Shown one piece after another: positions 15,155-23,089 of a DNA stretch of 43,610 nucleotides (its first letter is position 1; each line of letters starts with the position of its first letter). The notes beneath the pieces were generated by a model, which worked only from the letters and a program-made list of their open reading frames with translations, was not told where the DNA came from and did no database searches. Origin of the DNA: Ilumatobacteraceae bacterium (GTDB lineage: Bacteria > Actinomycetota > Acidimicrobiia > Acidimicrobiales > Ilumatobacteraceae); the NCBI GenBank assembly GCA_022843125.1, contig JALHOG010000014.1, forward strand, positions 43,090-86,699. Direction: 5' to 3'. Position numbers and translations under genes: made by a program.

Positions 15155-16459
15155 TCACGCTGCGGGTTGTCGTCGTCGCTCATGGTCGTGCTCGTCGCGT
15201 TCCGCGGTTATGTCGGATCGTGTGGTGGCGTGGATGTGGCCGTCGGGTCGGGTGATGGTGAGGGTGCGGTCGGGGGCGAGGTGGAGGGTCCAACCGCCTT
15301 CGTGGACGAGGTGGTGATGCCGGCTGCACAGCGGCAGGAGATTCGCGAGGTCGGTCGCTCCGCCGTGTTCGAACCAGTCGATGTGGTGGATTTCGCACCG
15401 GTCGAAGGGTGTGTCGCAGCCGTGGTGGGCGCAGTGCCGGTAGATGGTGCGCAGTGCGCGGCGTTGGGCGCGGGTGGCGGTGCGGTGGGTGCGTCCGACG
15501 TTGATCGGCACGCCGTCCTCTCCGAGGATGACGGGGGTGATGAACCCGTTGCACAACGCGCGACGAACGCTGTCGGGTGGGACGGGGAGCCCGTCGCCGG
15601 TTTCGCAGATCGAGTGAGCATGGAGCCGACGAGTTTGGGCGGTTTCGTGGTCGACGATGTAGGTGATGTCGGCTTCGAGTGGTCGTTCGCGGTCGTGGCC
15701 GCCGGCGACGAGGCGGCCGAGGGCTTCAGCCGCGAGCCGGTCGCGTTGGTAGCGCCGTTCGAGGAATTCGGGGTCGCCGGCGCGTTCCCCCGCTGCGATC
15801 ATGGCGGCGATTTCGCGGTCGATGGCGTTGAAGATTTGGTTGGCGAGTTCGGGGTGGAACGCCAAGCGGCCTTCGGTCATGCCGGTGGCGCGGTTGATTT
15901 TCCGGCGGAGGTAGGTGTCGTTGCGTTGTTGGCGGTTGCGTGAGATCCCGTGATCACGTTCGAGTTTCCGGATCCGGTCGCGGCACACCCGGGTGAACTC
16001 TTCGGGTGTCTTCGACGATGCGGCCGCCAACAGGGACTCCTCCTGCTCGAGCAGCTCGGTCTTGATCGTGTCGTCGAGGCCGGTGGTGGCGTTCGCCAAC
16101 GCGTCGACGTGTTCGGCGCCGATCTTCCCGCTCTCGAGCGCATCCGCGAACGACGGTGCGTCTTCGAGGGTCTTGGAGCGTCGCTCACGACGCCGCCCCT
16201 CGGCAGCTGACACCCCGCCGACCGAACCGTGGAGATCGCTGACCGCCGTCGCCGCCGGCCCTGCAGCATCAGGTGTGACCGTGGACAGCTCACGCATCCG
16301 CGTCGAGATCCGCGCCTCGACCGTATCCAACCAACCCCGTGTCCGCCGCACATCACGCAACAACGAGATGCACGCCGCGGTGTCAGCGCTCGCGAGGTCG
16401 GCTGCGTCGAGGGCCTCGACCGCTGCGATCACCGACACGTTGCTCATGTCGACCATCAT
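15155..16459 (-). CDS. DUF222 / HNH endonuclease domain protein (13E12 type)
   Basis: A 434-residue protein of the family found in the REP13E12 repeats of mycobacteria and in many copies in other actinobacteria. Residues about 20-300 are the helical DUF222 region; the HNH nuclease is at about 345-395, with CDTPFDRCEIHHIDWFEHGG, NLLPLCSRHHHLVHEGGW giving the metal-binding Cys and His. The C-terminus is basic and His/Arg-rich. The cellular role of the family is not settled; mobile-element or DNA-repair functions have been proposed. ATG 16459 was taken because a TTACAC-like box is close upstream; ATG 16447 would give 430 residues. Downstream is the palindromic repeat block. Confidence 0.85.
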   Translation of the reverse strand: MMVDMSNVSVIAAVEALDAADLASADTAACISLLRDVRRTRGWLDTVEARISTRMRELSTVTPDAAGPAATAVSDLHGSVGGVSAAEGRRRERRSKTLEDAPSFADALESGKIGAEHVDALANATTGLDDTIKTELLEQEESLLAAASSKTPEEFTRVCRDRIRKLERDHGISRNRQQRNDTYLRRKINRATGMTEGRLAFHPELANQIFNAIDREIAAMIAAGERAGDPEFLERRYQRDRLAAEALGRLVAGGHDRERPLEADITYIVDHETAQTRRLHAHSICETGDGLPVPPDSVRRALCNGFITPVILGEDGVPINVGRTHRTATRAQRRALRTIYRHCAHHGCDTPFDRCEIHHIDWFEHGGATDLANLLPLCSRHHHLVHEGGWTLHLAPDRTLTITRPDGHIHATTRSDITAERDEHDHERRRQPAA

Positions 16460-16549
16460 GACAGGGGGGTGTAACAGCCATCTCGATCACCAGTTCCCCC
16501 TGGTCAAGCCGGGTGTCTGGAACCGGACTGTCTCGACGGTCTCGGTACG

Positions 16550-17302
16550 GTGTCGTGGGTGGGGACCTTGGATGTCGAGGGACGGCGTGTTGCGTGGAGC
16601 GCGGTCGGGTCCGGGCCAGCGCTGCTCGCTCCCGAGTGCAACTTCCGTTGGACGCCCTCGATGGTCGACACGATGAGCCGAGCGTTCTCCGTGGTCATGG
16701 TCACCCCGAGCGACTTCGGCGCGAGCGACCGTCTCGGCCCTCCCTACTCCGTGGACCGCTGGGTGGTCGACGTGAGCGCTGCGCTCGATCATCTCGGCAT
16801 CGATCGCTGCGCCGTCTTCGGGTACTCCTTCACCGGGGCGTTCGGTCCGTGGCTGGCACAACGCCTTCCCGAGCGCATCGCGGCAGTTGTCGCCGGTGGG
16901 TTCCCGCTCCTCGGCAGCTACGCCGTCACAGCGGACGACGTGCGCCGCCAGCTCGCCGCGCTCGAGGCCGACCCGGCGACGTACGCAGCGGTCGATTGTG
17001 AGCGGTTCGACCCGCGAGCCGGCAGCGAGTTCTACGACGAGCTCGCGTCATTGCCCGACGACGCGCTGGTCGACCGCTGCCCCTGCCCGCTCTACTGCTT
17101 CTGGGGTGAGCACGACACCGATGCCGTCGAGGCCGTGATGCCGAGTGACGCCTTGTCGGCCGGGCTCACCGGTCGCCGGGTGCCGCATCAGGTGATCCCG
17201 GGCGTCGACCACGAGGGGCTCAACGCCTCCCTCGAACTGGCGTGGCCGGGTGTCGAGCGCTTCCTTCGGGACAGAACGACGCAGCGGTTCCACCATCGCT
17301 GA
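16550..17302 (+). CDS. alpha/beta hydrolase
   Basis: A 250-residue alpha/beta-hydrolase-fold protein. The triad is readable: Ser93 in the nucleophile elbow GYSFTG, Asp189 in FWGEHD and His221 in GVDHEGLN. There is no signal peptide, so it is cytoplasmic. Substrate unknown; esterase, lactonase or C-C hydrolase are all possible. The frame starts at GTG 16550, but the GTG at 16559 lies 7 bases after TACGGT and fits the leaderless pattern better (247 residues). The last 30 codons have a degenerate copy at 18028-18120. The 128 bp after its stop hold no recognisable feature. Confidence 0.85.
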   Translation: MSWVGTLDVEGRRVAWSAVGSGPALLAPECNFRWTPSMVDTMSRAFSVVMVTPSDFGASDRLGPPYSVDRWVVDVSAALDHLGIDRCAVFGYSFTGAFGPWLAQRLPERIAAVVAGGFPLLGSYAVTADDVRRQLAALEADPATYAAVDCERFDPRAGSEFYDELASLPDDALVDRCPCPLYCFWGEHDTDAVEAVMPSDALSAGLTGRRVPHQVIPGVDHEGLNASLELAWPGVERFLRDRTTQRFHHR

Positions 17303-17430
17303 CCAGAGCTCTGCCGCCGAGCGCAACCTCCCCGACCGTGCGTGTGGGCGGCGAGCGTCTACTCCGAGTCGATGATGCGCTCAGCATCGGCGGGACCGTC
17401 CGCGTCGAGCCCGACGACGTCGCAGGAGGG

Positions 17431-17925
17431 CTACGGGCACCGGACGACGTCGATGGTCGGATTGCTCGCGTTGCTGTAGAGCCGGTACTTGCCAGGCTCG
17501 ATGTCCACGACGCGATACTCGCCGGTGTCTTGGAACTCGATCTCAGGGTCACGGGAGATCCTGTTCTCCGGAAAGTTCGGGTCGGGTTCAAGCGAGGGTT
17601 CGGCGCCGTCGGCTAGGAGGTAGAGGGACTTCACGCTGCGAACAATGGCGGCGAGGTTGTAGGTGGGATCGTCGGTGACGGCAACGAATACCTGGCCATC
17701 GCCAGCGATATCGAACGCATCTGACGGCGTGCGCATCGACAGCCTGGCGTTCAGGATGATCTCGCGCTCGTTGACATCGCACACCGTCGGCCCGTCATAT
17801 CTCGACGCGCAGCCAGCAGCGCCTATGGCGGAGAGGATCGAGACAGCGACGACGCACAGCGTCTTCGACGTTGCCGATCGTCCGCTTGACGGCAGAAGGG
17901 GCGCCCGCTTCACGTGCGTCAGCAT
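17431..17925 (-). CDS. putative lipoprotein
   Basis: A 164-residue protein with a signal sequence (about residues 20-38) ending in a lipobox, IGAAGC, so it is probably lipid-anchored outside the membrane. The mature part has three further Cys (TVCD, VVRCP and the lipid Cys) and a DIEPGKYRLYS motif typical of small beta-sandwich extracytoplasmic proteins. The family is not recognised. It lies convergent to the hydrolase at 16550 and divergent from the hydrolase remnant at 18004. Confidence 0.65.
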   Translation of the reverse strand: MLTHVKRAPLLPSSGRSATSKTLCVVAVSILSAIGAAGCASRYDGPTVCDVNEREIILNARLSMRTPSDAFDIAGDGQVFVAVTDDPTYNLAAIVRSVKSLYLLADGAEPSLEPDPNFPENRISRDPEIEFQDTGEYRVVDIEPGKYRLYSNASNPTIDVVRCP

Positions 17926-18003
17926 GCTCGAAAACCTGCGCACCCGTCGTAGGGCGTTGAGGCAGGACCGCAGATCCTCGATTGATCGGCACGCTGTTGC
18001 CTC

Positions 18004-18120
18004 ATGTCGGGCTCGCGGACCGGCGACATCGACCACGAAGGGCTCGATGCGCGCCTCGAGCTGGCGTGGCAGGGTGTCGAGGCCTGGCTCCGCGATCAGC
18101 CCGTCGCGATGCGGCCGTGA
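18004..18120 (+). pseudogene. remnant of an alpha/beta hydrolase gene
   Basis: Read on the plus strand, 18028-18120 encodes IDHEGLDARLELAWQGVEAW, then LRDQPVAMRP and a stop. This matches the C-terminus of the hydrolase at 16550-17302 (VDHEGLNASLELAWPGVERF, LRD) in register, including the catalytic His. Nothing of the Ser or Asp regions is found upstream, so only the last 30 or so codons of a second copy survive. A chance ATG at 18004 opens the frame. It overlaps the 3' end of the next minus-strand gene. Confidence 0.7.
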
Positions 18121-18971
18121 GCCCACAGGGCGCGCAGCGCGCCCAGGGTGCGGATCGCTCGCCATTCGCTGGTGCTGGCGGGGCCCGGGGGTTCCCAGGC
18201 GATCGGCCAGCCGCCGTCGGGGGCCTGGCGGCGCTCGAGTGCGTCGAGATGCGCGGCGATGGATTCGGCGTCGAACCAGGCATTCGCCATGCTCGTCGGA
18301 CGGGGTGCGAAGTCGAGTGGGTCGAGGCCGTAGCCGTCGGCATCGGCGCGCGCCCGGAAGAAGTCGCTGTGCGGGACGGTGGCGGCGACCCGCTCGGCGA
18401 TCGACGCCGTACGAGCGGGGTCGGGCGCGTGTTCGAGGAAGCGGGTGATGCACAGCAGCGAGTGGGCGTCGCTCGGCAGCGCGCCGTGCTCGAGTTCGGC
18501 GAACATCGACTCGGTGACGAGGTCGATCCACGGGTGCCGCACGCCGAGCGCGTGCGCATGGCCCGCGATCGCGGCGGTCGGGTTCACGTCCGGCGGGTAC
18601 TCGTCGCTCGCTGCCCAGTGCGCGGCGCGCGGGAATCCGGCGATCGTCGGGAGCAGGACCGGGACCCACCCTCGCTCGTCGGCGAGGCCGGCGAGGAAGT
18701 CGAACGCCCGGAGGAACTCGTCCGGCGGGGTGGCACCGACGGTGGCGAGGTACTCGAACGCCACCTCGACGTCGAGTGGTTGGCTGGACGGGCAGCGCTT
18801 GTCGGGTTCGAGCCCGTGCCCGAACCCGCCGTCGGCGTTCTGGTACGCCGCGAGCGCCCGGATCACCGCTGCGTGATCTCCGCCGTCGAAGACGGCGCAG
18901 AACACGTGCCGGTCGAGCAGCCGACCGTGCGTGTGGATGAAGGTGCGGGCAGCGACGAGATCGATCGGCAT
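18096..18971 (-). CDS. terpenoid-cyclase/prenyltransferase-fold protein
   Basis: A 291-residue protein with the repeated motif of alpha/alpha-toroid proteins: YQNADGGFGHGLEPD at about residues 42-56 and RRQAPDGGWPIAWEPPG near 255-271, like the QW motifs of squalene cyclases. The DxDD catalytic motif of class II cyclases is not seen, so cyclase activity is doubtful; a sensing or binding role is as likely. No signal peptide. It is divergent from the WYL regulator across 61 bp with a palindrome, the common arrangement for a regulator and its target. The stop overlaps the hydrolase remnant. Confidence 0.75.
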   Translation of the reverse strand: MPIDLVAARTFIHTHGRLLDRHVFCAVFDGGDHAAVIRALAAYQNADGGFGHGLEPDKRCPSSQPLDVEVAFEYLATVGATPPDEFLRAFDFLAGLADERGWVPVLLPTIAGFPRAAHWAASDEYPPDVNPTAAIAGHAHALGVRHPWIDLVTESMFAELEHGALPSDAHSLLCITRFLEHAPDPARTASIAERVAATVPHSDFFRARADADGYGLDPLDFAPRPTSMANAWFDAESIAAHLDALERRQAPDGGWPIAWEPPGPASTSEWRAIRTLGALRALWAHGRIATG

Positions 18972-18995
18972 GACACGAGCCTGTCGGTCGAACCC

Positions 18996-19026
18996 TGACA
19001 GCTGATGTCAAGGTTCGGCGTATCCT
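18996..19026. promoter_or_regulatory. palindrome and promoter between divergent genes
   Basis: TGACA (18996-19000) and TGTCA (19006-19010) form an inverted repeat with 5 bases between, in the middle of the 61-bp gap. TATCCT at 19021-19026 stands 6 bases before the ATG of the WYL gene and is a likely -10 for a leaderless transcript. The palindrome would lie in the -35 zone, where the WYL protein could repress itself and influence the divergent gene. Confidence 0.5.
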
Positions 19027-19032
19027 CGGAGC

Positions 19033-20034
19033 ATGCGCGCAAGTCGGCTCCTCGAGCTGTTGGTGCTGCTGCAGCTGCGCGGTGCGGCGACGGCGCCGGA
19101 GTTGGCGGAGCGCTTGGAGGTGTCGGTCCGCACCGTCTACCGCGACGTCGAGGCGCTGATGCAAGCTGGCGTACCGATCACCACCGAGCCCGGTCGCAAC
19201 GGCGGCATCCGGCTGCGTGCGGGTGAGCCGATCGCTGCGTTGCCGCTCGACGAGGTCGAGGCCAGGGCGGCGCTGCTCGCGGCGGTCCCTGCCGTCGCCG
19301 ACCAGCTCGGCATCCGCTCCGCGTCGGCGACACCGATGCTGCTCGCCGCCCTCGCACCTCGCGCCGGGACAGCGGCCCGTGCGGTTCGCGATCGACTCCT
19401 CATCGAGCCAGCTGACTGGTTCCGGCCATCCGACGACGTTCCGCACCTCGCGGCGATCGCCGAAGCGGTGTGGGATTCGAAGGAGTTGCGCGTGACGTAC
19501 GAACGCAGCGGTTCCACCTCGACGCACCTCGTCCGCCCACTCGGTCTGATCCTGAAAGCCGACACGTGGTACCTGCTCGCGAGCACCCGTGCTGGGTCCG
19601 ACCGGCTGTTCCGCGTGTCGCGTGTGGTCGAGGCGTCGGTGCTCGACCACCGCTTCGAGCGCCCCCTCGGGTTCGACCTCGCAACGGCGTGGGAGGAGCG
19701 CAAGCGGCGCTTCCTCGCGTCGATCCCCGAGTACCCGGTGCGGGTCCGCGTCGCGCCAGACGCCGAGCCGCTCCTCGGCCTGCTCCAGGAGGGATCACCC
19801 GACCTGCCGTTACCGCAGACGACGGAACGCGACGGCGACGGATGGGCCCTCGTCGACCTGCGCTTCGAGCGCCCCGACTCCGCCGCCCGACTCCTGCTGC
19901 AACTCGGCCCGCGGATCGAGGTGCTCGCCCCGCCCGAGCTCCGGACGGTGATCACCGAGCAGGTCCACGAACTCGCGTCGCTCTACCGCGCCCGCCGCCG
20001 TGGCGGGTCGGGACGCGCCGCCCGCCGGCGCTGA
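19033..20034 (+). CDS. WYL-domain (YafY-type) transcriptional regulator
   Basis: A 333-residue regulator. The N-terminal helix-turn-helix covers about residues 5-60 (LLELLVLLQLRGAATAPELAERLEVSVRTVYRDVEAL), followed by the short wing TTEPGRNGGIRL; the WYL domain is at about 140-230 (LRVTYERSGS, HLVRPLGLILKADTWYLLAST, RLFRVSRV) and a WCX-type C-terminal domain follows. WYL domains bind small ligands or nucleic acid; the ligand here is unknown. It is divergent from the toroid-fold gene with an apparent operator between them. Confidence 0.9.
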   Translation: MRASRLLELLVLLQLRGAATAPELAERLEVSVRTVYRDVEALMQAGVPITTEPGRNGGIRLRAGEPIAALPLDEVEARAALLAAVPAVADQLGIRSASATPMLLAALAPRAGTAARAVRDRLLIEPADWFRPSDDVPHLAAIAEAVWDSKELRVTYERSGSTSTHLVRPLGLILKADTWYLLASTRAGSDRLFRVSRVVEASVLDHRFERPLGFDLATAWEERKRRFLASIPEYPVRVRVAPDAEPLLGLLQEGSPDLPLPQTTERDGDGWALVDLRFERPDSAARLLLQLGPRIEVLAPPELRTVITEQVHELASLYRARRRGGSGRAARRR

Positions 20035-20047
20035 CTACGCTCGGCCG

Positions 20048-20449
20048 ATGGCGAAGCTGGGCGTCGGCCTGGATGTCGTGACGCGGTGTGCGGTGATCGT
20101 CGTCTGCTGGTTGTTGATCCGCGAGTTCTGGGGAGCACAGGGTTCGCCGGTCCCGCTGCTCATCGGTCCGCTGATCGTCTACGCCGGCTGGAACGTCTGG
20201 ATCATCAACCGCTGCCTCCGCCGCTGGCGGGCCGGCACGGTCGGCGAGGTGTCGTTCCTCGTCAACCTCGGGGCGTTGAGCCTCGCCCGGCTCTATCCGG
20301 TGCTCCTGCTCGCCGACGATCTCTGGTGGCACCACCGTGACCGGTTGATGGTGCTCGTGGCGACGTCGGTCATCACCGCCGTCCTCACCCTCGGTGTGGT
20401 GATCGCATCGTCGGCGGCGGAGCGGTGGCGACCACGGCGTGCATCGTGA
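20048..20449 (+). CDS. small multi-span membrane protein
   Basis: A 133-residue protein with about four hydrophobic segments (residues 8-24, 36-53, 68-88, 100-120) and a basic C-terminus, so an integral membrane protein. The family is not recognised. The ATG lies 6 bases after TACGCT, which overlaps the stop of the WYL gene, suggesting its own leaderless promoter. Its last 65 bp overlap the convergent methyltransferase gene, which is unusual and may mean that one C-terminus is poorly conserved. Confidence 0.65.
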   Translation: MAKLGVGLDVVTRCAVIVVCWLLIREFWGAQGSPVPLLIGPLIVYAGWNVWIINRCLRRWRAGTVGEVSFLVNLGALSLARLYPVLLLADDLWWHHRDRLMVLVATSVITAVLTLGVVIASSAAERWRPRRAS

Positions 20450-21263
20450 GGTGCATCCGGAACCGGCCGGCGCGCGCCGCGTCCTCGACGGTCGCGACGA
20501 AGCGATCGATGTCGCCCGGGGCGAGCTGATCGGCGTCGACGAGGTCGTCGGCGAGGCTCCGCATCGAGAAGCACCCCGCGGGCGCGGCTGATCGATCCGG
20601 GTCCCAACTCGTCCACGTGTGGGTGGCCCCGGTCTCGGCGATCATCACGAGCCCGGCACCGCGGACGAGCCCGGCGAGCCGTCGCCCGACGTGGGACGGT
20701 CGGCGCCGCTCCACCTGCATCGCGCCACGCACCCGTGCAGCGAGGTCGGCGTCACCGACGTCGATCGCGAAGCTCGACCAGTCGGTGTCGATCAGCGACA
20801 CGCGGCCACCGGGCCGCACCACCCTCGCCATCTCAGCGACCGCAGCAGCGGGAGCGGCGAGCCACTGCAGCGTCCGTTCGGACCGGACCGCGTCGAACGA
20901 ACCGTCCGGCTCGTCGAGCGCCGCGGCGTCACCCACGACGAAGCGCGTGCGGCACTGTGCCGCGGCGGCCCTCGCACGCGCGCCGCGCACCATCTCGGCC
21001 GACGCGTCGATGCCGACGATCTCCCCGTCGGCGCCGAGATCGGCCGCCAGCGCGAGCGCGGCATCGCCGAGGCCACAGCCCACGTCGAGCAGCCGCTCGC
21101 CAGGAGCGAGCGCGAGCTGTACCCGCTCCCACGCCCGCAGCTGTTGCGTCGCCTCCCAGGCGGCGGTCGCGTCCATCGTGTTGAGCAGCACCGCCGCGTT
21201 CGGGTCGTCGTCGACCGACTCGTAGCCGAGACCGTGTGTGTCGTGCTGGTCGCCGGCACCCAT
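20385..21263 (-). CDS. class I SAM-dependent methyltransferase
   Basis: A 292-residue methyltransferase. SAM-binding motif I is LLDVGCGLGDAAL (about residues 58-70), followed by GEIVGIDAS (motif II), VVGDAAALDEPDGSFDAV, and post-motif AEMARVVRPGGRVSLIDTD. The resemblance is to UbiE/MenG-like and small-molecule methyltransferases; the substrate cannot be told. The region around SMRSLADDLVDADQLAP is a variable C-terminal cap. It is followed upstream by another methyltransferase of the same strand 24 bp away, so the two may be cotranscribed. Confidence 0.85.
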   Translation of the reverse strand: MGAGDQHDTHGLGYESVDDDPNAAVLLNTMDATAAWEATQQLRAWERVQLALAPGERLLDVGCGLGDAALALAADLGADGEIVGIDASAEMVRGARARAAAAQCRTRFVVGDAAALDEPDGSFDAVRSERTLQWLAAPAAAVAEMARVVRPGGRVSLIDTDWSSFAIDVGDADLAARVRGAMQVERRRPSHVGRRLAGLVRGAGLVMIAETGATHTWTSWDPDRSAAPAGCFSMRSLADDLVDADQLAPGDIDRFVATVEDAARAGRFRMHLTMHAVVATAPPPTMRSPHRG

Positions 21264-21287
21264 CAGCGAACCCTACGCGCTCGGGCC

Positions 21288-22037
21288 TCAGCCGCGGCGG
21301 GCCACCACGATCAGCTCGCGACTCGCCTCGTGATGCGGCGACCTGTCCCAGTCGCCCCAGGTCGCCTCGATGGCGAAGCCCGCTCCGATGAGGCTGGACG
21401 CGATCTCAGCCGCGCTCCGGAACCGGAGGGTCTCCGGGGCCACGAGGTGCCGCCCGTCGGGCAGGCGGCTGTGTGCGTGGTGGGTCAGCGTGTACGAATC
21501 CGGATCACCGGTGACGTCGACGACCTCGACCCACGACGTGAACTCCCCGCCGGTCGGGTGCGGGTACACCTCCTCCGTCCGCTCCCGGGTCCACTCGCCG
21601 GCCCAGTCGATCGCCGGGTTCCGCGTCTCGAAGGCCACGCGCCCGCCCAGCTCGAGGATCCGGTGGATTTGCCCGAGAGCGTGCGTCCACCGGTCGTCGT
21701 CGACGAAGTACTGGGCGACGTGTCCCATCATCACGGCGAGGTCGGCGCACGAATCGGGCACGTCGTCGACGACGCCGTGGATCCAGCGCACGGACAGGCC
21801 GTCGGCCCGCCCCCGGGCGATGTCCAGCATCGCAGCGGCGGGATCGACGCCGATCACGTCGAACCCGCGGCGTGCCAGCTCGACGGCGAACACGCCGGTG
21901 CCGCACCCGATGTCGACCACCATGGCCGCCCCCAACTCTTGCGCCAGCCCGAGGTACACGTCGTGGTCCTCGCGTCCGGCGCACTCGGTGTCGTACAGCT
22001 CCACCAGATCGGGCCGCTCGGTCCACAACTCCGACAT
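21288..22037 (-). CDS. class I SAM-dependent methyltransferase
   Basis: A 249-residue methyltransferase with motif I VVDIGCGTGVFAVELARRG, acidic motif II VIGVDPAAAML, and LAVMMGHVAQYF and HRILELGGRVAFETRNP in the expected places. The C-terminal half (EEVYPHPTGGEFTSWVEV to VVARRG) is the beta-rich cap seen in small-molecule methyltransferases close to the Methyltransf_25 group. Not closely similar to its neighbours at 20385 and 25831. Followed 22 bp upstream by a DinB gene on the same strand. Substrate unknown. Confidence 0.85.
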   Translation of the reverse strand: MSELWTERPDLVELYDTECAGREDHDVYLGLAQELGAAMVVDIGCGTGVFAVELARRGFDVIGVDPAAAMLDIARGRADGLSVRWIHGVVDDVPDSCADLAVMMGHVAQYFVDDDRWTHALGQIHRILELGGRVAFETRNPAIDWAGEWTRERTEEVYPHPTGGEFTSWVEVVDVTGDPDSYTLTHHAHSRLPDGRHLVAPETLRFRSAAEIASSLIGAGFAIEATWGDWDRSPHHEASRELIVVARRG

Positions 22038-22059
22038 CGTGGGATCCTCGTGTGCGTGA

Positions 22060-22572
22060 TCAGCGGCGGCGGTCGAGGAGGCCGCGGACGTAGGCGGCCT
22101 GGCCGGCGTGCTGGGTGCTGTCGTTGATCACGCTCACCAGGCGCACGCCGGCGGTCACCGGTGGGTCCCAGTCGCGGTCGACGACGCGGTCGAGCTCGGC
22201 GGCGTCGACCGTGGCGAGGTACTCGCGCGTCCGATCGGTCACCGCTCGCAGGTACTCCATCAGCAGGGCGGGCCCCTCGACGCGCACCGCCGCCACCTCC
22301 TCGCTCGTGTGGCCGTAGCCGATGTCGCCCGGATCGAGGTCGAGGCCGAACCGCTGGTCGAACCCGAGCTCGGTCCACGCCTGTTGGCGCCCGGCGAGCG
22401 CCGCGACGTGATCGCCCTGGACCCGCGCCGCATGCCAGGTGAGCCACGCGATCGAGTTGGCGTCCGGGTCGGGGCGGAACGCCAGGTCGTCGGCGCTCAG
22501 CCCGTCGACCGCGCCCTCGACATCCTCCACGATCCTGCCGAACGCGTCGGCGAGCACCTCGTGTGTCTCCAT
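22060..22572 (-). CDS. DinB-like (DUF664) putative metalloprotein
   Basis: A 170-residue DinB-superfamily protein: LSADDLAFRPDPDANSIAWL, TWHAARVQGDHVAALAG and NDSTQHAGQAAYVRGLLD give the His ligands (TWH, GDH, QHAGQ) and four-helix pattern. This version is close to the mycothiol-dependent maleylpyruvate isomerase-like group in layout, but nothing shows that activity. The ATG at 22572 was chosen because TACGGT lies 7 bases upstream; a GTG three codons earlier is the alternative. On the same strand as the methyltransferases downstream. Confidence 0.82.
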   Translation of the reverse strand: METHEVLADAFGRIVEDVEGAVDGLSADDLAFRPDPDANSIAWLTWHAARVQGDHVAALAGRQQAWTELGFDQRFGLDLDPGDIGYGHTSEEVAAVRVEGPALLMEYLRAVTDRTREYLATVDAAELDRVVDRDWDPPVTAGVRLVSVINDSTQHAGQAAYVRGLLDRRR

Positions 22573-22602
22573 CGTGATCACCGTACGTGACCACGGCGAC
22601 GG

Positions 22603-22995
22603 TCACGCGTCGGCGGGCACCGTCGGCAGGTCGGCACCGTACAGCCATCGGTGGGGGCGGAGCTCGAGCAGCACCACGGTGCCGATGTCGTCGTCGACGT
22701 CGATCGTGATGTCCCACGCGTACTTCGCCCGGAACGCGTCGACGACCCGGTCCGGCCGCAGGCGTTCGTGGACGACGACCGTTCCCTCGGCGACGATCGG
22801 TGCGTCGCCGTCCTCCAGGCACGCCGAGGCCGCGGGGTTGGTCCGCAGGTTCCGGACCCGCACCGAGTCGATCCCGGTCCCGATCCAGATGCGTTCGTCG
22901 ACGTACACGAACCACACCGGGGCGAGGTGGGTCCGTCCGTCGGGGCGCACCGTCGCGACCCAGATGTTGCGTTCGTCTCGGAGCCGTTGCGTCAC
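22603..22995 (-). CDS. PPOX-class flavin/F420-dependent protein
   Basis: A 130-residue split-barrel protein of the pyridoxamine-5'-phosphate-oxidase-like superfamily: NIWVATVRPDGRTHLAPVWFVYVDERIWIGTG is the typical N-terminal strand pair, then RVRNLRTNPAASACLEDG and WLYGADLPTVPA. Many actinobacterial members reduce small molecules with F420H2 or bind FMN or heme; which applies here is not readable. The GTG start is 8 bases after TACCGT (leaderless). An inverted repeat lies just upstream at 23010-23031. Confidence 0.82.
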   Translation of the reverse strand: MTQRLRDERNIWVATVRPDGRTHLAPVWFVYVDERIWIGTGIDSVRVRNLRTNPAASACLEDGDAPIVAEGTVVVHERLRPDRVVDAFRAKYAWDITIDVDDDIGTVVLLELRPHRWLYGADLPTVPADA

Positions 22996-23009
22996 ACCGG
23001 CGACGGTAC

Positions 23010-23031
23010 GACTTCAAGCGAACCTGAAGTC
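23010..23031. promoter_or_regulatory. inverted repeat upstream of PPOX-like gene
   Basis: GACTTCA (23010-23016) and TGAAGTC (23025-23031) are perfect inverted copies separated by 8 bases. They sit immediately upstream of the likely -10 (TACCGT, minus strand 23009-23004) of the PPOX-like gene, where an activator or repressor could bind. No regulator gene is adjacent. Confidence 0.45.
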
Positions 23032-23089
23032 AAGAGGGGAGCGGTCGGTGCGCGCCCTCTTGCCCGCCGGGCGCGTCCAGACTGTGCTG

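Noticed and set aside
18800..18830. GGTTCGAGCCC resembling a tRNA T-loop
   Set aside because: Lies within a coding region and no acceptor, anticodon or D arm can be folded around it; no tRNA found in the window.
17982..18998. 338-codon plus-strand frame
   Set aside because: Mirror of the toroid-fold gene at 18096-18971; composition Arg/Val/Gly with no domain.
20619..22127. 502-codon plus-strand frame over two methyltransferases
   Set aside because: Antisense artefact of high GC; both minus-strand genes have SAM motifs.
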